From Aquamicrobium sp. (GTDB lineage Bacteria; Pseudomonadota; Alphaproteobacteria; Rhizobiales; Rhizobiaceae), in assembly GCA_014860725.1 (NCBI GenBank), contig JACZJD010000006.1:1-8078 (forward strand): a stretch of DNA of 8,078 nt, written 5' to 3'. Shown here one piece after another: positions 1 through 6,975 of this stretch (position 1 is its first letter; each line of letters begins with the position of its first letter). Position numbers and translations under genes: made by a program. The notes beneath the pieces are model-generated. The model saw only the letters and a list, made by a program, of their open reading frames with translations. It ran no database searches and had not been told where the DNA came from.

Positions 1-1515
1 CACGGTCTCGCCGTGGCCGCCATAGGCGCGCGCCAGCGCCGCGAAATCGGGGTTCTTGAGCGTCGTGCCGGAGACGCGGCCGGGATAGTCGCGCTCCTGA
101 TGCATGCGGATGGTGCCGTAGATGCCGTTGTTCAGGATGACGACGACGATGGGCAGGCCGTACTGCACGGCGGTGGCGAATTCCTGTCCGTGCATCATGA
201 AGTCGCCGTCGCCGGCCCACACGATCACCTCGCGCCCGGGGAACAGGTGCTTGGCGGCGACGCCGGCCGGCAGGCCGTAGCCCATCGAGCCGGAGGTCGG
301 GGCCGCCTGCGTGTTGAAGCGGCGGTAGCGATGGTAGCGGTGCATCCAGGTGGCGAAGTTGCCGGCGCCGTTGCAGATGACGGCATCCTCCGGCAGCACG
401 GTCTCCAGATGCTCCATGATCGGGCCCATCAGCACCTTGCCGGGGCCGGTCGCCGGCGGCGTCGACCATTCGAGGTAGCTCTGGTGCAGCTCCTCGGTGC
501 GGTTCGCCCAGACGGGCGTCCTTTTCGGCGCGGTCGCGGCGAAGGCGGCGGCGAAGGCGGCCGGCGTCGCGTTGATGGCGACGGTGGGCCGGTAGACGCG
601 GCCCAACTCCTCCGGGTCGGGATAGATGTGGACCAGCTTCTGGTCGGGGTAGGGGCTTTTCAGCAGCGTGTAGTCGGAGGACGGCATCTCGCCGAAGCGG
701 CAGCCGACCAGAAGCACGAGGTCGGCCTGCTTGATGTAGGCGCCGAGCTTCGGGTTGATGCCGATGCCGACGTCGCCGGCATAGCTCGCGTGGAGCTGGT
801 CGCACAGCGCCTGCCGCCGGAACGAGCAGCCGACGGGTAGCGACCAGCGCTCCAGCGCGCCGCACATCTCGTCCACCGCCTCCTGCGTCCAGCGCGTGCC
901 GCCGAGGATGACGAACGGCCGCTCGGCCTTGTCGAGCAGGGCCGTCAGCGCGTCCATTTCCGGCGCGCCGGGGCGCGTCTCCACGGGCGTGTAGGGCAGC
1001 GGCGCGACCGCCTCGACCTCGTCGGTCAGCATGTCCTCCGGCAGCGAGACCACGACCGGGCCCGGCCGGCCCGAGGTGGCGACGGCAAAGGCGCGGGTGA
1101 CGAGCTCGGGGATGCGCGCGGCGTCGTCGATCTCGACCACCCATTTGGCGATCGAGCCGTAGAACGCCTTGTAGTCGACCTCCTGGAACGCCTCGCGTTC
1201 CTTGATGCCGCGGCCGATCTGGCCGATGAACAGGATCATCGGGATCGAATCCTGCCGCGCGATGTGGACGCCTGCCGAGGCGTTGGTCGCGCCGGGGCCG
1301 CGCGTGACGAAGCAGATGCCGGGCTTGCCCGAGAGGCGGCCGTAGCAGTCGGCCATCATCGCGGCACCGCCTTCCTGACGGCACACGACGGTCTCGATCT
1401 TCGAATCGTGCAGCGCGTCGAGCACGGCGAGGTAGCTTTCGCCCGGCACGCAATAGAGCCTGTCGACGCCGTTGGCCTCGAGCGCATCGACGATGAGTTG
1501 TCCGCCGGTTCTCAT
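1..1515 (-). CDS. Thiamine-diphosphate-dependent enzyme, acetolactate synthase-like (3' end cut by window edge)
   Basis: This is a ThDP enzyme of the acetolactate synthase/benzoylformate decarboxylase/oxalyl-CoA decarboxylase superfamily, cytoplasmic, acting on a 2-keto acid or 2-hydroxyacyl-type substrate. I translated it by hand: 505 residues without a stop, still open at base 1. The N-terminal pyrimidine-binding domain spans about residues 1-165, with the likely cofactor-activating Glu at 48 (CRQEGGAA) and the superfamily motif AFQEVD at 109-114. A central domain follows at about 185-330. The C-terminal domain carries the ThDP motif GDG (435-437) plus 24 residues then NN (462-463). Relatives are usually 550-600 residues, so roughly 50-90 are missing off the edge. 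Its ATG overlaps the CoA-transferase stop as ATGA (1512-1515), so translation is probably coupled. The sequence looks like generic ALS-like proteins rather than true IlvB or oxalyl-CoA decarboxylase; no small-subunit gene is visible. Substrate is unknown. Confidence 0.9.
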   Translation of the reverse strand, partial: MRTGGQLIVDALEANGVDRLYCVPGESYLAVLDALHDSKIETVVCRQEGGAAMMADCYGRLSGKPGICFVTRGPGATNASAGVHIARQDSIPMILFIGQIGRGIKEREAFQEVDYKAFYGSIAKWVVEIDDAARIPELVTRAFAVATSGRPGPVVVSLPEDMLTDEVEAVAPLPYTPVETRPGAPEMDALTALLDKAERPFVILGGTRWTQEAVDEMCGALERWSLPVGCSFRRQALCDQLHASYAGDVGIGINPKLGAYIKQADLVLLVGCRFGEMPSSDYTLLKSPYPDQKLVHIYPDPEELGRVYRPTVAINATPAAFAAAFAATAPKRTPVWANRTEELHQSYLEWSTPPATGPGKVLMGPIMEHLETVLPEDAVICNGAGNFATWMHRYHRYRRFNTQAAPTSGSMGYGLPAGVAAKHLFPGREVIVWAGDGDFMMHGQEFATAVQYGLPIVVVILNNGIYGTIRMHQERDYPGRVSGTTLKNPDFAALARAYGGHGETV

Positions 1516-2687
1516 GAGCCGCCCTTCTCCAGTTCTGCGAGGATTTCTTCGGTGTGCTGGCCGAGGCGCGGCGAGGGGCGCTCGTAGGTCAGTGGCGTGC
1601 CGCCCATCACCATCGGCGAGCGCACCGACGGCAGCGCGTTGCCGAAGCCGTCGTCGAGCGCGAGCCGCATGCCGCGCGCCACCACCTGCGGGTCGGCGAA
1701 GGTCTGGCCGATGTCGTTGATGGGGCTGGCCGGCACGCCGGCCCTTTCCAGCGCGGCGAGGATGTCCGCGCGCGCGACGTCGGCGAGCGCCGCCACCATG
1801 TGCCCGCGCAGTTCCTTGCGGTTGGCGACGCGCGCCGCATTGGTGGCGAAGGCCGGGTCGCCGGCCAGCTCCGCGCGGCCGATCGCGGCGCAGAACCGGG
1901 CGAACTGGCCGTCATTGCCGACGGCGAGGATGAAGTGGCCGTCCTTCACCGGCAGCACCTCGTAGGGCGCGATGTTCGGATGGGCGTTGCCCATGCGGGT
2001 CGGCGCGGTGCCGGAGACCAGATAGTTGAGGTTCTGGTTCGCCAGCACCGACACCTGCGCGTCGAGCAGGGCCATGTCGATGTGCTGGCCCTGGCCGGTC
2101 TTCTCCGCGTGGCGGAGCGCGGCCTGGATCGCGATCACCGAATAGAGGCCGGTGAAGATGTCGGTCACGGCCACGCCCACCTTCTGCGGCTCGCGGTCGG
2201 GCTCGCCGGTGATCGACATCAGGCCCGACATGCCCTGCACGATGAAGTCGTAGCCGGCGCGCGGCGCATAGGGGCCGTCCTGGCCGAAGCCGGTGATCGA
2301 GCAGTAGACGAGACGCGGGTTGACCGCGCTGAGGCTCTCGTAGTCCAGGCCGTACTTCTTCAGTCCGCCGAGCTTGAAGTTCTCGATCAGCACGTCGGCG
2401 GAGGCGGCGAGCCGGCGCACGGTCCCGGCACCCTCCGGCGTCGAGAAGTCGAGGGCGATCGAGCGCTTGCCGCGATTGCACGCGTGGTAGTAGGCGGCCG
2501 ACAGGTTCTCGCCGTCATGGCTCGTGACGAAGGGCGGCCCCCATTTGCGGGTGTCGTCGCCGCCGTCCGGGTTCTCGACCTTGATGACGTCGGCGCCGAG
2601 GTCGGCCAGCATCTGGCCCGCCCACGGGCCGGCGAGGATGCGGGCAAGCTCGATGACGCGTATGCCCTTAAGCGGCGCTTCGGCCAT
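1512..2687 (-). CDS. CaiB/BaiF family (class III) CoA-transferase
   Basis: This enzyme moves CoA from an acyl-CoA donor to a free carboxylate, in the cytoplasm. From the chosen start it has 391 residues, normal for the family. The N-terminus (LKGIRVIELARILAGPWAGQ, 6-25) and ADLGADVIKVE (28-38) are the hallmark CoA-binding Rossmann part. IENFKLGGLKKYGLDYE (101-117), SITGFGQDGPYAPRAGYD (130-147) and GLMSITGEPD (155-164) follow, and Asp176 in VGVAVTDIFTG sits where the catalytic Asp of formyl-CoA transferase lies. The open frame extends to an ATG at 2771 that overlaps the hydrolase stop (ATGA). I prefer 2687 because it has GGAGG 11 bases upstream, family similarity begins there, and the extra 28 codons include TTA, CGA twice, AGG, GGA and TCT, unlike the rest. 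It is the middle gene of a hydrolase/CoA-transferase/ThDP-enzyme operon. Substrate is unknown; formyl-, succinyl- or glutaryl-type transferases are all possible. Confidence 0.93.
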   Translation of the reverse strand: MAEAPLKGIRVIELARILAGPWAGQMLADLGADVIKVENPDGGDDTRKWGPPFVTSHDGENLSAAYYHACNRGKRSIALDFSTPEGAGTVRRLAASADVLIENFKLGGLKKYGLDYESLSAVNPRLVYCSITGFGQDGPYAPRAGYDFIVQGMSGLMSITGEPDREPQKVGVAVTDIFTGLYSVIAIQAALRHAEKTGQGQHIDMALLDAQVSVLANQNLNYLVSGTAPTRMGNAHPNIAPYEVLPVKDGHFILAVGNDGQFARFCAAIGRAELAGDPAFATNAARVANRKELRGHMVAALADVARADILAALERAGVPASPINDIGQTFADPQVVARGMRLALDDGFGNALPSVRSPMVMGGTPLTYERPSPRLGQHTEEILAELEKGGS

Positions 2688-2767
2688 GGCTGAGGCAGCC
2701 TCCGTTTCGATGGCCAGAGGCCTAGCAGATCGGGATGCGTCGGGTAATCCGAATTCTCGGCATGGGG

Positions 2768-3721
2768 TCATGCGCCCCCGTCATGACCTGTCGCCGCGAC
2801 GACGCCTTCGGCCCACGCCGCGAAATCCCGCATGATGAGATCGCGATTCAACTCGTTGAGGGATTCGTGCCGCGTCTGGGCATAAACCCTTGAAACCGGA
2901 TTCGAAAAGCCCATCCGCCGCAGGCGGCCGGCAAGGTGCTCCGTCGCCTTGCCGAAGTCCGTCGCCGGGTCCTTCGCGCCGCCGACGATATTGAAGGGCA
3001 GGTCGCGCCGCACGCCGGAGAAGTTGCGGTCATCCGCCCCGGCGAAGATCAGGTCGAACACGCCCTTCCACATGCCGACCGAGGCGTCGAAGCCGCACAG
3101 CGGGTCGGCGACATAGGCATCGACCTCGGCGTGGTCGCGCGACAGCCAGTCGAACGGCGTGCGGCCGTCCGTCACCTTCCTCGCCCAGGCGCGGAAGGTC
3201 AGCCGCGGCAGGAGGCGCGACGGCACGTCCGAGCCGAGCCGGAATCTTTCCCAGGCCAGCACGAGCTGCGCCAGCCGGCCGGGGAAGCCGGCGGAGAAGT
3301 TGCCGTTCCAGATCGCCGCGCCGGCGATGCGGTCATGATGCTTCAGCACGAAGTTGAGCGCAATCAGCGCGCCCATCGAATGGCCGAAGACGATGACGGG
3401 CACGCCCGGCTGCTCCCCGCCGATCAGGTCGTGCACGGCCGCGACGTCGGCGACGACGTTGGCCGCCGCCGGCTCCGGCCCGAACGAGCCCTGCGGCGCG
3501 TCCGGTGCGGTGGTGTAGCCGTGGCCGCGATGGTCGTGGGCGTAGACGGCGAAGCCGCGCCCGGCGAGGAAGCGGGCGAAGCGCCCGTAGCGCGCCGCAT
3601 GCTCGGCAAGGCCGTGGTTGACCTGCACCGCCCCGCGCGGCCGGCCGGCGGGCAGCGCCGTGTAGACGTTGAGCGTGGCTCCCGTCGGCGAAGCGATCTG
3701 TCTCCGGCTGTCGAAAGGCAT
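2768..3721 (-). CDS. Alpha/beta hydrolase, monoacylglycerol lipase/S33-like
   Basis: This is a serine hydrolase of 317 residues in the lysophospholipase/monoglyceride lipase group (serine aminopeptidase S33 domain, COG2267-like). The oxyanion-hole motif NHG is at 35-37, followed by AEHAARYGRFARFLAGRGFAV. AHDHRGHGYT is at 61-70. The nucleophile elbow GHSMG is at 113-117 with Ser115, and the rest of the triad is probably Asp251 (GGAKDPATD) and His285 (TRHESLN). No signal peptide is visible, so it is probably cytoplasmic. The start at 3721 has a G-rich ribosome site (GGGGGTG) about 8 bases upstream. It is the first gene of the minus-strand operon and diverges from the ABC importer. Beside CoA-dependent enzymes it could release a carboxylic acid from an ester that the CoA-transferase then activates, but that is inference; such hydrolases are promiscuous and hard to assign. 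Confidence 0.9.
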   Translation of the reverse strand: MPFDSRRQIASPTGATLNVYTALPAGRPRGAVQVNHGLAEHAARYGRFARFLAGRGFAVYAHDHRGHGYTTAPDAPQGSFGPEPAAANVVADVAAVHDLIGGEQPGVPVIVFGHSMGALIALNFVLKHHDRIAGAAIWNGNFSAGFPGRLAQLVLAWERFRLGSDVPSRLLPRLTFRAWARKVTDGRTPFDWLSRDHAEVDAYVADPLCGFDASVGMWKGVFDLIFAGADDRNFSGVRRDLPFNIVGGAKDPATDFGKATEHLAGRLRRMGFSNPVSRVYAQTRHESLNELNRDLIMRDFAAWAEGVVAATGHDGGA

Positions 3722-3751
3722 GGCGTCACCCCCGCTTTGTCGCGAGGTGAA

Positions 3752-3794
3752 GCGGAAAAGCCCGTCCGGTCAAGCCGGCTTCTGCCTTTTCCGC
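3752..3794. repeat. 9-bp perfect inverted repeat in the divergent intergenic region
   Basis: The arms GCGGAAAAG (3752-3760) and CTTTTCCGC (3786-3794) are exact reverse complements, 25 bases apart, 31-73 bases upstream of the hydrolase start. A smaller CCGG-TCAAG-CCGG repeat lies between the arms. It could be a split operator for a dimeric regulator, or a stem in the hydrolase 5' leader. No regulator gene is in the window to support either. Confidence 0.5.
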
Positions 3795-3836
3795 ATGCTT
3801 GGCCCGGTGCGCGCGCGTGCATCCTGTCCAGTTTTT

Positions 3837-3847
3837 GTGCATTGCAC
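3837..3847. promoter_or_regulatory. Candidate operator: short palindrome GTGCA-T-TGCAC
   Basis: This is a perfect 5-bp inverted repeat around one base. With one extra base it extends to TTGTGCA/TGCACCAA. It sits about 100 bases upstream of the binding-protein start, in the locally AT-richer centre of the divergent gap, where an operator serving both operons would be expected. Short palindromes arise by chance, so the regulatory role is only a suggestion. Confidence 0.3.
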
Positions 3848-3940
3848 CAATTTGCCAATCGGATGAGCAGATTGCGCTTGCATTACAATCCGGGAGCCGT
3901 TTTGATGACAGCCGGAAACGGGTTGGGAGTGTCTTCATCC

Positions 3941-4975
3941 ATGATTTCGCGCAGAGTTTTCTCCTTCGTGGCGGCGGGCCTGATGGCGGGCACGATGTTT
4001 GCCGGCTCGTCGCTTCCGGCGGCGGCGCAGACCGACATCAAGTTCACGCTCGACTGGAAGTTCGAGGGGCCGGCCGCCGGCTTCTTCCTCGCCATCGACA
4101 ACGGCCATTTCGCCGCCGAGGGGCTCAACGTGACGATCGATTCCGGCGCGGGCTCGGTCGAGGCGATCCCGCGCGTGGCGACCGGCGCCTACCAGCTCGG
4201 CTTCGGCGACATCAACTCGCTCATCAAGTTCCTCGACGAGGACCCGGCGCAGAAAGTGCGCGCCGTGATGGTCGTCTACGAGCGGCCGCCCTTCGCCATC
4301 ATCGGCCGCAAGTCGCTCGGCGTCACCGAGGACCCGAAGTCGGTCGAGGGCAAGAAGCTCGGCGCCCCGCCCCCGGACGGCGCCTTCGCACAGTGGAAGG
4401 CCTTCGTGCAGGCCGCCGGCATCGACGAGAGCAAGGTGACGATCGAGAGCGTCGGCTTCCCCGTGCGCGAGCCGATGCTGGCGCAGGGCCAGGTCGACGG
4501 CATCTTCGGCTTCGCATTCTCCTCGGTGCTCAACCTCAAGGCGCAGGGCATCGGCGACGACGACATCGCGACCATCATGATGGCCGAGAACGGCCTCGAC
4601 CTCTACGGCAACTCCATCATGGTCAACACCGACTTCGCGGCCCAGAACCCGGATGCGGTGAAGGGCTTCCTGCGGGCGGTGGCCAAGGGCTTCGCCGACG
4701 CGGTCGCCGATCCGGATGCCGGCGTCACGGCGGTGATGAAGCGCAACGAGGTGCTCGACGCCGCGATCGAGCGCGAGCGCCTCGACATGGCCAATGCCCG
4801 CAACATCAGGACGCCCTACGTGGTCGAGAACGGCTTCGGCGGCGTCGACGAGGCCAAGCTCGCCGCCTCCATCGACTATCTCAAGGTCTCGATGGGGCTG
4901 AAGGGCGCGGTCGGGCCGGGCGACGTGTTCGACGCCTCCTATCTGCCGCCGAAGGAAGAGCGGCTGATTCCTTGA
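3941..4975 (+). CDS. ABC transporter substrate-binding protein, NMT1/THI5-like (SsuA/TauA type)
   Basis: This is the periplasmic solute receptor of an importer, 344 residues. A signal peptide ends after about residue 30 (SSLPAAAQ, then TDIKF). Its start, ISRRVFSF, resembles a twin-arginine (Tat) motif SRRxF followed by a hydrophobic stretch, so folded export is possible. The mature part has the family pattern: LDWKFEGPAAGFFLAIDNGHF (written here as two pieces, LDWKFEGPAA and GFFLAIDNGHF, 37-57), AAEGLNVTI (58-66), GSVEAIPRVATGAYQLGFGD (71-90), then VEGKKLGAPPPDGAFAQW (135-152) and VGFPVREPMLAQGQVDGI (171-188). An alternative ATG at 3905 has a better spaced GGGAG (8 bases versus 11) and adds 12 residues; I keep 3941 because it gives a standard signal peptide. 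Relatives are annotated for nitrate, sulfonate, taurine or pyrimidine precursors; the true ligand is not deducible. It leads the ABC operon. Confidence 0.9.
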   Translation: MISRRVFSFVAAGLMAGTMFAGSSLPAAAQTDIKFTLDWKFEGPAAGFFLAIDNGHFAAEGLNVTIDSGAGSVEAIPRVATGAYQLGFGDINSLIKFLDEDPAQKVRAVMVVYERPPFAIIGRKSLGVTEDPKSVEGKKLGAPPPDGAFAQWKAFVQAAGIDESKVTIESVGFPVREPMLAQGQVDGIFGFAFSSVLNLKAQGIGDDDIATIMMAENGLDLYGNSIMVNTDFAAQNPDAVKGFLRAVAKGFADAVADPDAGVTAVMKRNEVLDAAIERERLDMANARNIRTPYVVENGFGGVDEAKLAASIDYLKVSMGLKGAVGPGDVFDASYLPPKEERLIP

Positions 4976-4993
4976 CCTCCGGTTGAGGGGAAC

Positions 4994-5027
4994 GCGGGAG
5001 CCGGTGCGGGGAATCGCCGGCTCCCGC
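4994..5027 (+). promoter_or_regulatory. Intercistronic GC-rich hairpin between binding-protein and ATPase genes
   Basis: GCGGGAGCCGG (4994-5004) and CCGGCTCCCGC (5017-5027) are exact reverse complements around a 12-base loop, giving an 11-bp stem. No T-run follows, so it is not a typical terminator. It lies in the 82-base gap between the binding-protein stop and the ATPase start. Such stems in importer operons commonly protect the upstream message or reduce downstream expression, giving excess binding protein; that role is inferred here. Confidence 0.7.
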
Positions 5028-5057
5028 ACACAAGATCCGGAAGCGGACGGAGAACAG

Positions 5058-5849
5058 ATGACGCGCCCTCTCGTCACCATCGAGGACGTCGACATGCGCT
5101 ATGGTGGGCCGGAGGGCCTGCTGGCGGTCGAAGGCCTCTCGCTCACCGTCGGCACCGGCGAGTTCGCCGCCGTGGTCGGCCCGTCCGGCTGCGGCAAGTC
5201 CACGCTGATGAAGCTCGTCACCGGGCTCTACATTCCGCAGCGCGGCGTCGTCACCGTCGCCGACGAGCGGGTGACGAAGCCGGTCAACATCGTCGGCATG
5301 GCGTTCCAGAACCCGACCATGCTGCCGTGGCGCACCACGCTCGACAACATCCTGCTGCCGCTGGAGGTGGTGGACCGCCACCGCGGCCGCCTGCGCATGA
5401 ACAAGGCCGAATACGTCGCCAAGGCCGAGAAGCTGCTCGAGACCGTAGGGCTGAAGGGCTTCGGCCAGAAATATCCGTGGCAGCTCTCCGGCGGCATGCA
5501 GCAGCGCGCCAACCTGTGCCGGGCGCTGATCCACGAGCCGGACCTTCTGATGCTCGACGAGCCGTTCGGCGCGCTCGATTCCTTCACCCGCGAGGAGCTG
5601 TGGTGCGTCATCCGCGACCTGCACGCGGAGCAGAAGGTGACGATCGTCCTCGTCACCCACGATCTGCGCGAGGCCGTGTTCCTCGCCGACCGCATCTTCG
5701 TGATGAGCGCGCGGCCGGGCCGCGTCATCCGGGAGCAGGCCGTGCCCTTCGCGCGGCCGCGCGACCTCGAAATCCTCTACGAGCCGGCATTCAACGACAT
5801 CGTCCACGAGCTGCGCGGCAACATCGCCGATGCGAGGAAGGCCGCATGA
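5058..5849 (+). CDS. ABC transporter ATP-binding protein (SsuB/TauB type)
   Basis: This is the cytoplasmic ATPase that powers the importer, 263 residues, normal for the nitrate/sulfonate/taurine family. All motifs are intact: Walker A GPSGCGKST (41-49), Q-loop MAFQNPTMLPW (81-91), signature LSGGMQQR (143-150), Walker B LLMLDEP (163-169), D-loop GALD (171-174) and switch His201 in VTHDLREAVFLADRI. The ATG at 5058 is preceded by GGAG with 5 bases of spacing. Upstream in-frame codons back to 4983 run through the hairpin and have no family similarity. It follows the binding-protein gene after a hairpin-containing gap, and its stop overlaps the permease start as ATGA, implying coupled translation. 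Confidence 0.96.
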   Translation: MTRPLVTIEDVDMRYGGPEGLLAVEGLSLTVGTGEFAAVVGPSGCGKSTLMKLVTGLYIPQRGVVTVADERVTKPVNIVGMAFQNPTMLPWRTTLDNILLPLEVVDRHRGRLRMNKAEYVAKAEKLLETVGLKGFGQKYPWQLSGGMQQRANLCRALIHEPDLLMLDEPFGALDSFTREELWCVIRDLHAEQKVTIVLVTHDLREAVFLADRIFVMSARPGRVIREQAVPFARPRDLEILYEPAFNDIVHELRGNIADARKAA

Positions 5850-6628
5850 GCGAGCGCAAGCCCGGCATCGACTGGATCAGGGCCGCGCCGTGGCTCTACA
5901 CGGCCGTGCTGTTCATCGTCTGGGAGCTGGCCGTGCGGGCCTTCGGCCTGCCGCAATACATCCTGCCCGCCCCCTCGCGCATCGCGCAGGCGATCTGGCA
6001 ATACTGGCCGGCGATCTGGAAGAACTCGCTGCAGACGCTCTACACCACGACGGTCGGCTTCGCCCTGGCGGTCGTCGGCGGGCTGGCGCTCGGCATCCTC
6101 GTCGGCTGGTCGCGCTTCATCTATGCCGGCCTCTACCCGCTGATGGTCGGCTTCAACGCCATCCCCAAGGTCGCGGTGGTGCCGATCCTGGTCATCTGGT
6201 TCGGCATCGGCACGGTGCCGGCGGTGCTGACGGCGTTCCTCATCGCCTTCTTCCCCATCGTGGTCAACGTCGCCACCGGCCTCGCCACCATCGAGCCGGA
6301 GATGGAGGACGTGCTGAGGGCGCTGGGCGCGAAGAAGATGGACATCATGCTGAAGGTCGGCATCCCGCGCTCGATGCCGTATTTCTTCGGCTCGCTCAAG
6401 ATCGCGATCACGCTCGCCTTCGTCGGCTCTGTCATCGCCGAGACGGTCGCCGCTAATTCCGGCCTCGGCCACATGATGCTGGCGGCGCAAAGCCAGTTCA
6501 ACGTGCCGCTGGTGTGGGCCGGCCTCATCATGCTCGCCATCGAGGGCATCGTAATGTACGCGGCGATGGCCTGGGTCGAGATGCGCATGACCGGCTGGGC
6601 GCACCGCAGCCAGATGGCCGCCGGCTGA
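5846..6628 (+). CDS. ABC transporter permease (SsuC/TauC, BPD_transp_1 type)
   Basis: This is the inner-membrane channel subunit of the importer, 260 residues, full length for the family, and it should work as a homodimer. About six hydrophobic segments are visible, near residues 14-34, 64-88, 92-120, 123-146, 184-205 and 221-246. The LPAPS motif (40-44) after the first segment is typical of the SsuC/TauC group. The ATPase-coupling EAA loop is at about 154-174 (EDVLRALGAKKMDIMLKVGIP in two parts: EDVLRALGAKK, then MDIMLKVGIP), with its conserved Gly161 and Pro174. The start overlaps the ATPase stop by four bases (ATGA). It is the last gene of the operon, and a 15-bp tandem repeat begins three bases after its stop codon. 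Confidence 0.96.
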   Translation: MSERKPGIDWIRAAPWLYTAVLFIVWELAVRAFGLPQYILPAPSRIAQAIWQYWPAIWKNSLQTLYTTTVGFALAVVGGLALGILVGWSRFIYAGLYPLMVGFNAIPKVAVVPILVIWFGIGTVPAVLTAFLIAFFPIVVNVATGLATIEPEMEDVLRALGAKKMDIMLKVGIPRSMPYFFGSLKIAITLAFVGSVIAETVAANSGLGHMMLAAQSQFNVPLVWAGLIMLAIEGIVMYAAMAWVEMRMTGWAHRSQMAAG

Positions 6629-6630
6629 GG

Positions 6631-6675
6631 GGCGGCGGCACAAGAGGCGGCGGCACAAGAGGCGGTGGCACACTG
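6631..6675 (+). repeat. 15-bp tandem repeat, three units
   Basis: The unit GGCGGCGGCACAAGA occurs exactly twice (6631-6645, 6646-6660), followed by a third copy matching 11 of 15 bases (6661-6675). It starts right after the permease stop codon. It looks like slippage-generated intergenic sequence; no function is evident. Confidence 0.85.
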
Positions 6676-6912
6676 GCGGAAAAATTCGCCCGAATCTATC
6701 CACCTCCCGCTGCGCCTGCGCGATGATGCGGGCGTCGCCCTCGCGGGAACCGGGTCTAGAACCGGAGGCGCGGGAGGGCGATGATGTCCGGGCCGGTCGC
6801 GCGACGGTGGCGCGGCTTGACGGTCGACGTCGAAGACCCGGGCCTCGACGACGGTCAGCGCAGGAGGCGCGAATGCCGGGCCCTGCCCACGGTCGTCGGG
6901 GTGAAGGCATCG

Positions 6913-6973
6913 GACGGGCGGCCGGAAGGACGCGCCTATCCTACCTTGATGAGCGGCCGGACGGCCGCCCGTC
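6913..6973. repeat. 11-bp perfect inverted repeat in the convergent spacer
   Basis: GACGGGCGGCC (6913-6923) and GGCCGCCCGTC (6963-6973) are exact reverse complements, 39 bases apart. The loop itself contains CGGCC-type self-complementary pieces. As RNA this would form a stable stem on either strand, perhaps a 3'-end structure for the ABC transcript or the curlin transcript. No T-run follows it directly. Confidence 0.55.
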
Positions 6974-6975
6974 TT

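Noticed and set aside
13..840. 275-codon plus-strand open frame at the left edge
   Set aside because: It is antisense to the ThDP enzyme, whose minus-strand reading has clear family motifs.
1..2687. Direct assignment as formyl-CoA transferase plus oxalyl-CoA decarboxylase (oxalate degradation)
   Set aside because: The ThDP protein has ALS-like motifs (PGESYLAVLDAL, AFQEVD) and does not follow the Oxc sequence as I know it; the transferase also lacks distinctive Frc features. The pathway type is kept only as an analogy.
1554..2693. 379-codon plus-strand open frame
   Set aside because: It is fully antisense to the CoA-transferase, rich in Arg/His/Gly/Ala, and typical of a GC-rich mirror frame.
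2936..3862. Long N-terminal extension of the binding-protein frame (open from 2936)
   Set aside because: It lies antisense to the hydrolase gene, is Arg-rich without family similarity, and the signal peptide begins only near 3941.
3884..3889. TACAAT as a -10 box for the importer operon
   Set aside because: It matches 5 of 6 bases, but no -35-like sequence lies 15-19 bases upstream, and it is very close to the alternative start at 3905.
3795..3940. TPP riboswitch upstream of the NMT1/THI5-like gene
   Set aside because: I looked for the conserved CTGAGA and the downstream THI-box core and did not see them.
3935..5095. 386-codon minus-strand open frame, and similar ones at 4881-5807 and 5777-6910
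   Set aside because: They are mirror frames of the ABC importer genes, with no recognisable domain and low-complexity composition.
5327..5845. Upstream extension of the permease frame
   Set aside because: It is a shifted frame inside the ATPase gene; the permease begins at the ATGA overlap at 5846.
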